Below are positions 1-6,700 of a DNA stretch of 7,391 nucleotides, one piece after another. Position 1 is the stretch's first letter. Every line of letters begins with the position of its first letter. Made by a program: the position numbers and the translations under genes. The DNA is taken from positions 1 to 7,391 of the forward strand of contig CAIQSY010000116.1 of assembly GCA_903874585.1 (NCBI GenBank), read 5' to 3'. This stretch comes from an uncultured Chlorobiaceae bacterium. GTDB lineage: Bacteria; Bacteroidota; Chlorobiia; Chlorobiales; Chlorobiaceae. Under the pieces are notes generated by a model, which did no database searches, was not told the DNA's origin, and saw only the letters and a list, made by a program, of their open reading frames with translations.

Positions 1-198
1 AGCCATCTTTCCAATGAGCAGGGGCACCGGGCAGTTATGCAGAAACTGGGTGCGCGGCCTATTCTCGATCTCGATCTTCGCCTTGGTGAGGGTACAGGTG
101 CAGCGCTTGCTATGCAGCTTATTGAGGGAGCGATAAAAATATATAATGAAATGGCAACGTTCAGCGCGGCGCAGGTGAGCGAAAAGAGTGCGGAGTAA
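1..198 (+). CDS. cobT: Nicotinate-nucleotide--dimethylbenzimidazole phosphoribosyltransferase, C-terminal part (5' end outside window)
   Basis: Frame 1 is open from the first base to a TAA at 196-198, giving the last 65 residues of a protein. CobT transfers phosphoribose from nicotinate mononucleotide to 5,6-dimethylbenzimidazole, making alpha-ribazole-5'-phosphate, the lower ligand precursor of cobalamin. The visible residues carry the family C-terminal signature: SHxSxEQGH at the start, then LDLDLRLGEGTGAALAM at local residues 22-38. The Glu of RLGEGTGA (local residue 30, bases 88-90) corresponds to the catalytic base known from the Salmonella enzyme. The last 15 or so residues (FSAAQVSEKSAE) look like an unconserved tail. 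cobS starts six bases after the stop, so the two are almost certainly one transcript acting in consecutive steps of nucleotide-loop assembly. Identification rests on the motif and on the neighbour. Confidence 0.93.
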   Translation, partial: SHLSNEQGHRAVMQKLGARPILDLDLRLGEGTGAALAMQLIEGAIKIYNEMATFSAAQVSEKSAE

Positions 199-204
199 GG
201 TGTT

Positions 205-957
205 ATGCTGAGCGGACTTGTCACTGCCATGAGAACGTTGACGGTGCTCACGGTTCCGGGCAAAGATACGGAGCGTTTCAGCACATCGCTCTACTGGTTT
301 CCGCTGGTTGGTTTGTTGACAGGGCTGATGCTGGCGGCGGTTGCTTACGTCGGTCATCTCGTGGCGTGGAATGAGCTGGCGTCGGCGCTTGTGGTGCTTG
401 GTGGTATGGCGTTGACTCGCGGAATGCACGCCGATGGTTTTGCTGATATGGCCGATGGCTTCTGGGGCGGAAAGACAAAGGAGGCAGCATTGCGGATTAT
501 GAAGGATCCTAATGTCGGCTCTTTTGGCGCGATTGCCCTTTCGGGACTGATGCTGCTTAAATGGATCGCCCTTGTTAAGCTCATTACTCTAAGTGCATTT
601 CCGGTGATTGTTGCAGGTGTTGTTCTGGCTCGATTGTTGCAGGTGCTGCTCGCCTCATCCCTGCCTTACGCCCGTAGCGAAGGCGGCACAGCGCAATCCT
701 TTGTGAAGGGTGCTGGAGCATCACACATCATCGTTACCTCTTTACTCATACTCTCATTGCTTATCCCGCTTTTCTCCTTCAAATTCCCTACGATTGCAAT
801 TGTTATCGTTTCGGCACTTATTGCTGGCGCGATGATTGGCGTGTTGAGCTACCGGAAAATCGGCGGTGTGACGGGCGACGTGCTCGGTGCCGGAAGCGAA
901 ATAACCGAAGTAGTTGTCTGGATTGCCGGTGCAATAAGTATCCTTGTTTTCCCATGA
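205..957 (+). CDS. cobS: Adenosylcobinamide-GDP ribazoletransferase (cobalamin synthase)
   Basis: CobS is an integral inner-membrane enzyme that condenses adenosylcobinamide-GDP with alpha-ribazole (or its 5'-phosphate) to give adenosylcobalamin (phosphate) and GMP. The 250 residues match the usual family length. The acidic motif HADGFADMADG (residues 75-85, Asp77, Asp81, Asp84) is the family's probable metal/nucleotide site. It is followed by IMKDPNVGSFGA (98-109) and the C-terminal GGVTGDVLGAGSEITE (220-235), both family hallmarks. Hydrophobic segments near 32-50, 58-70, 108-128, 132-150, 174-192, 195-214 and 234-249 fit a polytopic membrane protein. ATG 205 is supported by GGAG (192-195) and AAGG (197-200) just upstream, the first lying inside the end of cobT. 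The stop overlaps the start of the next gene by four bases (ATGA), indicating translational coupling. Nothing in it looks damaged. Confidence 0.96.
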   Translation: MLSGLVTAMRTLTVLTVPGKDTERFSTSLYWFPLVGLLTGLMLAAVAYVGHLVAWNELASALVVLGGMALTRGMHADGFADMADGFWGGKTKEAALRIMKDPNVGSFGAIALSGLMLLKWIALVKLITLSAFPVIVAGVVLARLLQVLLASSLPYARSEGGTAQSFVKGAGASHIIVTSLLILSLLIPLFSFKFPTIAIVIVSALIAGAMIGVLSYRKIGGVTGDVLGAGSEITEVVVWIAGAISILVFP

Positions 958-2270
958 GCGCTTCTGTGCCGCATACGACGATTCTTATCATTGGCGCTGG
1001 TGCAGCGGGCATGGCTGCGGCCATTGCTGCCCGACGGAGCGCTGAGCGTTCAGGGCGAAGCTGCACGATAACATTGCTTGAGCGAAATGCACGTCCTGGA
1101 ACAAAAATCCGAATTTCCGGTGGTGGAAAATGCAATGTAACGCATTCAGGTACGCCGGCGGAGCTGCTCGAAAAAGGGTTTTTGCGTTTGCCGGAACGGC
1201 GGTTTCTGCGTAACGCTCTTTATGGCTTTTCAAACAGCGATCTTCTTGAACTGCTTCGGTCACGAGGTGTTGATACTGCAGAGAGGGTTGATGGCAAGGT
1301 TTTTCCCGTGAGTGGTGATGCTTCGTCAGTCGTTGCAGTATTTGAGGATTTGTTACGTTCAGCATCAGTGCAGCGTACTTTTTCCAGTCGAGTGCGGCGT
1401 GTTGAACGAAAAGGTGAGCGATTTATGGTGACAACGGAGGCGGCCTCATTGACGGCGGATGTTGTGATTCTCGCTACTGGCGGCGTTTCGTACTCCCACA
1501 CCGGTACCACCGGCGATGGATTGGCAATTGCCCGTGCGTTTGGCCACTCGATTACCAAGCCATCTGCTGCACTTGCGCCCATTTACACCATCAAACCTCC
1601 GCCCGCATCGCTCTCCGGCATCGCTCTTCGTTCAGCAGGTTTTGTTGCCACGGCTGGTGGACGACGTCTTGAGCGCCGAGGCGATCTGCTTTTTACCCAT
1701 CGTGGTTTCAGCGGACCGGTTGCGCTGTCGCTCTCGCGCAACATTGCGGAGCTGCACGTGGAGTTGGGCTGTGTCGAGCTTTTTGCTGATCTCTTTCCCG
1801 AACAGACCAGCAGAGAGCTGGAGCAGTTGCTTCTTCAGCATGCTCAAAAGAACGGCGCACAGATGGTTCGCAAGTTTTTGCAGAGTTGCCCGATAGCGCC
1901 GCTTCAGGGTGGTTTTGCTCTTACGCCACAAGGCTCTATTCCCACCGCGCTTGTTCCATTGCTCATGCAGCGGGCTGGGCTTGATAACGATGTTACATGG
2001 AGCACACTATCTCGCGATAAACGGCAATCGCTACTTACAACGCTTCAAGCGTTTCCGATCGGCAGTGTTCGCGATGTGCCGCTTGATCAGGGTGAAATAT
2101 CCGCTGGTGGTGTTGTGCTGAGCGAAATCAATCCCAAGAGCATGGAGTCACGTCTTGTGCCGAAGCTCTTTTTGTGTGGCGAAATTCTTGATTACGCCGG
2201 TGAAATTGGGGGCTTTAACCTGCAAGCCGCATTTTCCACCGGCTGGATGGCGGGAAGTAATGCGCTTTAA
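954..2270 (+). CDS. HI0933/BaiN/YhiN-family NAD(P)/FAD-dependent oxidoreductase
   Basis: This 438-residue flavoprotein has the full HI0933-family layout. The N-terminal Rossmann motif is IIGAGAAG (residues 12-19), with an acidic Glu43 at the end of the second strand (LLERN) placed to bind the FAD ribose. The family-specific KIRISGGGKCNVTHS follows at 51-65, then ILATGGVSYSHTGTTGDG (172-189), LLFTHRGFSGP (245-255) and the C-terminal FAD-closing block LFLCGEILDYAGEIGGFNLQ (405-424). Known members include BaiN, a bile-acid reductase of gut clostridia, and E. coli YhiN (RdsA), reported to reduce a uridine of 23S rRNA to dihydrouridine; the second kind of role is the more likely one in a free-living bacterium, by inference only. 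No Shine-Dalgarno precedes ATG 954, but the start overlaps the cobS stop (ATGA), so translation probably depends on coupling to cobS. The stop overlaps that of the convergent minus-strand gene. No direct cobalamin role is evident. Confidence 0.9.
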   Translation: MSASVPHTTILIIGAGAAGMAAAIAARRSAERSGRSCTITLLERNARPGTKIRISGGGKCNVTHSGTPAELLEKGFLRLPERRFLRNALYGFSNSDLLELLRSRGVDTAERVDGKVFPVSGDASSVVAVFEDLLRSASVQRTFSSRVRRVERKGERFMVTTEAASLTADVVILATGGVSYSHTGTTGDGLAIARAFGHSITKPSAALAPIYTIKPPPASLSGIALRSAGFVATAGGRRLERRGDLLFTHRGFSGPVALSLSRNIAELHVELGCVELFADLFPEQTSRELEQLLLQHAQKNGAQMVRKFLQSCPIAPLQGGFALTPQGSIPTALVPLLMQRAGLDNDVTWSTLSRDKRQSLLTTLQAFPIGSVRDVPLDQGEISAGGVVLSEINPKSMESRLVPKLFLCGEILDYAGEIGGFNLQAAFSTGWMAGSNAL

Positions 2271-3202
2271 TCTGCACAGGAATATGCAGGTTCTTTCGTT
2301 TTCATATCCATTTTCCTGATTTCAAAACGGTAATGTTCCAAGTCGAAGGAGAATTTCGGGTTATCGTGGAACATCACCCAATTTTTGCTGAAGCGCACTT
2401 TCATCGGAACACTCACTTTGCGCTCGTCTCCACAGACGTTATTTTTAACTCCAGGATGGAACAGCTCACCACTCTCTTCAGTGACGGAAACATGCACCGC
2501 ATGGTCAACCGTGCTGAGCGCCTCGATTGAACCATCCTCCGCAAGCTGCACTGAGTTGATGTCGCCGTGAATGCCGTTCGGCTCATTATCGTACGATGTT
2601 ATCGTGCCAATAGGTGTTGTGATGTCAATTTTTTTCAGTGGTTCAAATGATCTGATCGCTCCCGACTCATAGAATGCCAGCCCTTTGCGCACAGTTACCT
2701 CACCCATTGGCGTTTGTATGGTGAGTGACTGGCCAGGCCAGAGTGTGATGCTTTTGAGCGCGCCGCTTTCGTAAAACTGGAGACCGATCACTTTCGCGTT
2801 CAGTGTTCCAACAGGCGATTCAAAGGTCAGCTCGCTTGCCAAGGCAAACTCATTTGTCCACCCCCAGAAGCCGCTCAGCTTGCCATCAAGCGGAAATACT
2901 CTTTTAATGGTGCCGCTTTTATGGAACGTCATCAACTCAGCCGGAATTGAACCGACCGATGTTTCTATAATGGTCTGCGACTGCAACGCAATCGATTTCA
3001 GTGATCCATCTTTATAAAAATACATCGGTTTAACGGTGCGTCGCCCCATATCCTCCGCTTCGTATTGCGGCACAAGGTCGCCATAAGGAGTGTGCAGCGT
3101 GTTAGGTTGTGTGACTAAGCAGCCATCCATCTTGCCGTTTGAAAAGAGTGAGCGAAACTCCACCCCAGAAAGGTCGCCGTAGATTGTGCTGGTGTTTGTC
3201 AT
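2267..3202 (-). CDS. Conserved-looking repeat protein of unknown function, behind a sigma-54 type promoter
   Basis: I do not assign a family to this 311-residue protein. It has no signal peptide, no membrane segment and no recognisable catalytic motif, so it is probably cytoplasmic. Residues 37-229 are built of about five irregular units. Each pairs a short (T/S)-x-x-G segment (TPYG 38, TSVG 81, SPVG 129, TPMG 164, TPIG 196) with a strand-like F/Y-x-x-x-G-x-(L/I)-K-S (FYKDGSLKS 62, FHKSGTIKR 93, FYESGALKS 143, FYESGAIRS 177, and a decayed AEDGSIEA 221). This resembles MORN-variant or beta-hairpin repeat proteins, which usually bind partners and do not catalyse. The C-terminus (KMDMKTKEPAYSCAD) is charged and non-repetitive. 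ATG 3202 is the first in-frame Met before the conserved-looking start and has no strong Shine-Dalgarno. A sigma-54 consensus lies about 55 bases upstream. Its stop overlaps that of the convergent flavoprotein gene (TTAA, 2267-2270). The gene is surely real; the function is open. Confidence 0.85.
   Translation of the reverse strand: MTNTSTIYGDLSGVEFRSLFSNGKMDGCLVTQPNTLHTPYGDLVPQYEAEDMGRRTVKPMYFYKDGSLKSIALQSQTIIETSVGSIPAELMTFHKSGTIKRVFPLDGKLSGFWGWTNEFALASELTFESPVGTLNAKVIGLQFYESGALKSITLWPGQSLTIQTPMGEVTVRKGLAFYESGAIRSFEPLKKIDITTPIGTITSYDNEPNGIHGDINSVQLAEDGSIEALSTVDHAVHVSVTEESGELFHPGVKNNVCGDERKVSVPMKVRFSKNWVMFHDNPKFSFDLEHYRFEIRKMDMKTKEPAYSCAD
2516..3091 (-). repeat. Five-unit degenerate protein repeat within the minus-strand gene
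   Basis: The region encodes residues 38-229 of the 311-residue protein. Five units of roughly 32-48 residues can be aligned by eye on two anchors: a (T/S)-x-x-G turn and a downstream Y-x-(S/D)-G-x-(L/I)-K-S segment. The third and fourth units are the most alike (FYESGALKS versus FYESGAIRS). The DNA copies have diverged, so this is an old protein-level repeat and not a recent tandem duplication. Confidence 0.7.
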
Positions 3203-3226
3203 TGATTATCAGCTTTAAATGTTAGG

Positions 3227-3242
3227 AGAGCTTTTAAACTCT
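3227..3242 (-). promoter_or_regulatory. Short hairpin in the 5' leader of the minus-strand gene
   Basis: On the minus strand AGAGTT and AGCTCT flank a four-base TAAA loop, giving a six-pair stem with one G-T pair. It would sit at about +4 to +19 of a transcript from the sigma-54 promoter. Such a 5' stem could protect the mRNA end or be incidental in AT-rich DNA. No U-run follows, so it is not a terminator. Confidence 0.3.
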
Positions 3243-3255
3243 GTACCATTATAAT

Positions 3256-3272
3256 AGCAATAGTCGTGCCAA
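3256..3272 (-). promoter_or_regulatory. Sigma-54 (RpoN) -24/-12 promoter for the minus-strand repeat protein
   Basis: Read on the minus strand the bases are TTGGCACGACTATTGCT, which matches the established consensus TTGGCACG-N4-TTGC(A/T) at every fixed position with the correct GG-to-GC spacing. Counting 12 bases from the -12 C (3257) puts transcription start near 3245, leaving a 5' leader of about 43 bases before ATG 3202. Direction and distance fit the downstream gene. A sigma-54 promoter needs an enhancer-binding activator, so this gene is predicted to be switched by a specific signal such as nitrogen status; which activator is not shown. Confidence 0.75.
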
Positions 3273-3541
3273 ACATTCTTCTTTTTTTAAAGTTATATAG
3301 TATTGATGATTATACATTGCTACGAGATTTTTCTCTCATCAATAACCCTACATTTTTGTAATGAAGAGCTGTTCGGGTTACGCTTTTGTAGCGACTGTTG
3401 GTGGCAAATGAGGTCGGGTGGTTGTCTGTCGGAAGCTGAACAACATTGCATATCTATGGATTTGCTCTATTTTGTGGACAGTTGAAGTAGTTATACCGTT
3501 GCTTAAAAGGGATGTATGAAAAAAGTACACACCAGTAGTAT

Positions 3542-3563
3542 ATCTTCAATTTTTAAAGAAGAT
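3542..3563. repeat. Six-base perfect inverted repeat upstream of the helicase gene
   Basis: ATCTTC (3542-3547) and GAAGAT (3558-3563) are exact reverse complements around a ten-base AT-only centre. The element lies about 50 bases before the candidate promoter of the helicase and could be an operator, but a match of this size is expected by chance fairly often in AT-rich DNA. Confidence 0.25.
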
Positions 3564-3593
3564 TCAGTGGAATTGCTGTGCCATACAAAGTAA

Positions 3594-3621
3594 TTGCTAA
3601 CCATTATTTGCACTCTATATA
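3594..3621 (+). promoter_or_regulatory. Possible sigma-70 type promoter for the helicase gene
   Basis: TTGCTA (3594-3599) and TATATA (3616-3621) are separated by 16 bases, a reasonable -35/-10 pair. Transcription would start near 3628, about 80 bases before ATG 3708. If real, it also excludes the upstream TTG at 3594 as the translation start. It rests on consensus match alone. Confidence 0.3.
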
Positions 3622-3707
3622 GTTGCGGTTTGTGCGGATGGCAGGAACAGAAATCAAATATCAACAGCGGTCAGGTAGTAGTTTTAAGGGTTAATGTATT
3701 TGAAGTT

Positions 3708-6700
3708 ATGGGTAAAGAGTTTCGCGGAAAATTGGACGCCAGTCGAAAAGAGTTGCTGGATTTGGGTTTGCGTAACCCGTTGATTAGTCATTCTCAACGA
3801 GCGAAGCAAGTCAAAGTAGTAGATGAAATTTCTACAGAAGTTTATCGAATACTTGTGCTTGAAAATCGTGCAATGAGCTTTGAAGCCGTATCCGTATCTG
3901 ATGAGGATCTTGGTGCACATGCGGAAGAAGTTATAACTCCATATACTGCAGGTCAGAAAAAGTTGCTGACCCAGCCGAATGAAGATCCCGATGACTATCA
4001 ATTAGCAGCTCGCCATATCGACAGGAAACTACAGACCAATTTGTCGTCAGAAAAACTACAGACCAAGTTGCTTTCCATTCATAACGATGCTCGCTCATAT
4101 CTTGAAGAGCAGGGCGTTAATATTTTGTTTCTTGCTCTTGGTTTTGTGCATTGGTACGAAGCTGATGCTTCCAATGAGGCGCGACGCGCCCCTTTACTTT
4201 TGATTCCTGTTGAACTCAAACGTGCAAGTGCACAAGAGCGTTTTCAACTCCATTACACAGGAGAAGAAATTGGAGATAATCTCTCATTGATTGAGAAGTT
4301 AAAGGGGGAATTCAATATCATCCTGCCGAAAATTACTGACACTGAAGAACTCGATATTCAAGCTTATTATAACTCTATCGAGCAGTCTGTCAGAAGTGAA
4401 AAACGATGGAAGGTGATACCCAACGATATAACATTGGGGTTTTTCTCCTTTGGCAAATTTCTCATGTACAAAGACCTTGATCCAGAGGCTTGGTCAGAGG
4501 AGAGTAAAGTGACTGGATTTTCCATTATTGAGTCTTTGCTGACAGATGGTTTTCGTGAGCAAAAGAGTGCCTATGGTGATGATACTCACATCGATGAGGT
4601 TATCTCGCCAGCAGATGTACATCAGGTTAAGGATGCTGACAGTACACAAATATTAGCTATTCTTGATGTCAATTCTGGACGCAATCTTGTTTTGCAGGGG
4701 CCTCCAGGCACCGGTAAATCTCAGACCATTACAAATATTATTGCCGAATGTATAGGCCAAGGCAAGAAAGTGCTTTTTGTGTCCGAAAAAATGGCGGCAC
4801 TTGATGTGGTAAAACGCCGTTTGGATGAAGTCGGACTGGGCGATGCTGTCATGGAATTGCATAGCCACAAAACGAATAAAAAAAATGTATTAGCAGAAAT
4901 TGACCGGACGTTGCATCAAGGGAAACCAGTTGTGGAGAATCCGGTTGAAGATATTGCGACTCTCACAAAATTAAGGGATGAACTCAATTCGTATTGTGCC
5001 GCAGTTAATAAGCCAGTGGGCAGAGCGCAAATCAGCTTTATCAATGCATTAGGATTGGCTTTGAAAAACCAGCCAGATAATCTTGATGTACCATTGTTTG
5101 ATTTTCAGCCGATGCAGGAGTGGTCTGGTTCAGATTATCGGGCAGCAAGGTTGAAGGTTGAGGCACTTGATCGTCACCTGAGCGAAGCAGGATCGCCGAT
5201 ACATAATCCATTTAAATTGAGTGGGTTGACCGAAATTCTGCCTTCACAGCAACAAAAGTTGGCGAAAGTACTTGATGACGCAAGGATTGATACTGAAGTG
5301 CTCTTATCATCATCCGTCGATTTGGCAAAAGCTATGGGACTTCCAAAACCAGACCATAGAGCAGAGATAGGGATTATCTGTAGGGCTGCTCGTCGTGCCA
5401 TGGAAGCTCCGCACATCGAAGGCTTGTTGCTTACCTCTGGCGAATGGCAGGTAAGACGCGATGATATTTCAGCTCTTATTGCCGCAGGCAAGGCATTGAG
5501 TCTTGCTCACGCACGATATGATGATTGGTTGATTGATGAGGCTTGGACTCAGGATTTTGTAGAGCTAAGGCAGCTCTTTGTAAACAAGGGAAAAAGTTGG
5601 TTGCGAGTGTTTTCAAGTGATTTTCGCCAAGCCAAGCAGAAATTTCAGGGGTATTGCCGCAAACCAATCCCCAAAGATGTCACTGAAACGCTCCAGATGA
5701 TTGATACTATTCTTGACAGCAAGAAGAATCAACAAGTATTTTTGGAACAAGCGGATTTAGGGGCAGCGTTATTTGGCGCCCAGTGGAAAAAAGAAGGTTC
5801 AGACTGGGAAGTTTTGGAAAAACTTACCGAATGGGTAGTTGCTCTTTACCGTGATATGGGCAATGGTGTTGTTCCCGAAGGTATCGTCAATTTTTTGTCT
5901 GGTTCACCAAAAGTTGATGTTCTCAAAGAGAAGGTTGTTGCCGTAGAATCAAATATGGATAACTATGAGCAAAGTATAACTATTGTTGAAAATGTGCTTC
6001 AGCTCAAGCTAAGTCATGAAGAAAAGATCCATTGGCGTTTCACATTAGAACAGCAGGGGGCTTCTCTTTCTCAGTGGTTAAAAAATATAGATCGCTTGCC
6101 TCATCTTATCCGATTCAATCAGATCGCTGATGAAATGGCGACGATGGGGCTTGGTTTTATCGTTACGGCGGCAAGAGATTGGGGATATGGGGCAGGTTCG
6201 CTGATCAAAATGTTTAATTACAGTTGGTATAATGGTTTGGTTGAAAAAGCCTATGTTGATGAACCCAGCATCAAATTGTTTGATCGTATACAGCATACTC
6301 ATGTCCAGGATGAATTTATCCGGTTGGACCATCTCCTTTTCCGTCACAATCAGGCTCGACTGGCTCACTTACACTGGAAATCGCTTCCAACGCTGAAGAG
6401 TGGTGGTGAACTTCAGATTATCAGCAGTGAAATCAATAAAAAACGCCGACATATGCCCATTCGTGTGTTAATGAGCAAGGCTGGTCGAGCTATTCAGGCA
6501 ATCAAACCCGTCTTTATGATGAGTCCGATGTCTATAGCCACATATATTCCGCCAGGATCGGTAGAGTTTGATCTGGTTGTTTTCGATGAAGCCAGCCAAG
6601 TTAAGCCGGTTGATGCATTTGGCGCCATCATGCGTGGAAAGCAGTCCGTTGTTGTTGGTGATAGTAAACAACTTCCGCCTACCAGTTTTTTTGACAAATT

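Larger units (their letters stand above)
3203..3707. other. AT-rich divergent intergenic region without a convincing gene
   Basis: About 505 bases separate the minus-strand gene from the likely start of the helicase. The left 70 bases hold the leader and sigma-54 promoter of the minus-strand gene. A 60-codon open frame at 3303-3485 has no Shine-Dalgarno and an unusual composition (several Cys and adjacent Trp), so I do not call it. The right part holds a six-base inverted repeat (3542-3563) and a possible helicase promoter (3594-3621). No tRNA, CRISPR repeat or riboswitch was seen. The length and composition fit a junction between the core operon and an acquired gene. Confidence 0.6.

Noticed and set aside
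278..2121. Several open frames of 60-126 codons opposite to or out of phase with cobS and the flavoprotein gene
   Set aside because: They lie wholly within well-supported genes, lack ribosome sites and show no family motifs.
2272..2301. Possible terminator after the flavoprotein gene (CTGCA/TGCAG with following T-rich stretch)
   Set aside because: The stem has only five pairs with an eight-base loop, the T-run is interrupted, and it lies within the coding end of the convergent gene.
3248..3255. ATTATAAT, a -10-like box on both strands near the sigma-54 promoter
   Set aside because: No acceptable -35 hexamer stands at 16-18 bases on either strand; on the minus strand the sigma-54 match explains the promoter better.
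3303..3485. 60-codon open frame in the intergenic region
   Set aside because: No ribosome site, odd Cys/Trp-rich composition and no recognisable motif; the length is ordinary for chance in this region.
3594..3707. 38-residue N-terminal extension of the helicase from an upstream TTG
   Set aside because: The extra residues (LTIICTLYSCGLCGWQEQK...) do not resemble the family, whose proteins begin shortly before the RKELLDLGLRNPL block; no Shine-Dalgarno precedes the TTG, and it overlaps a possible promoter.
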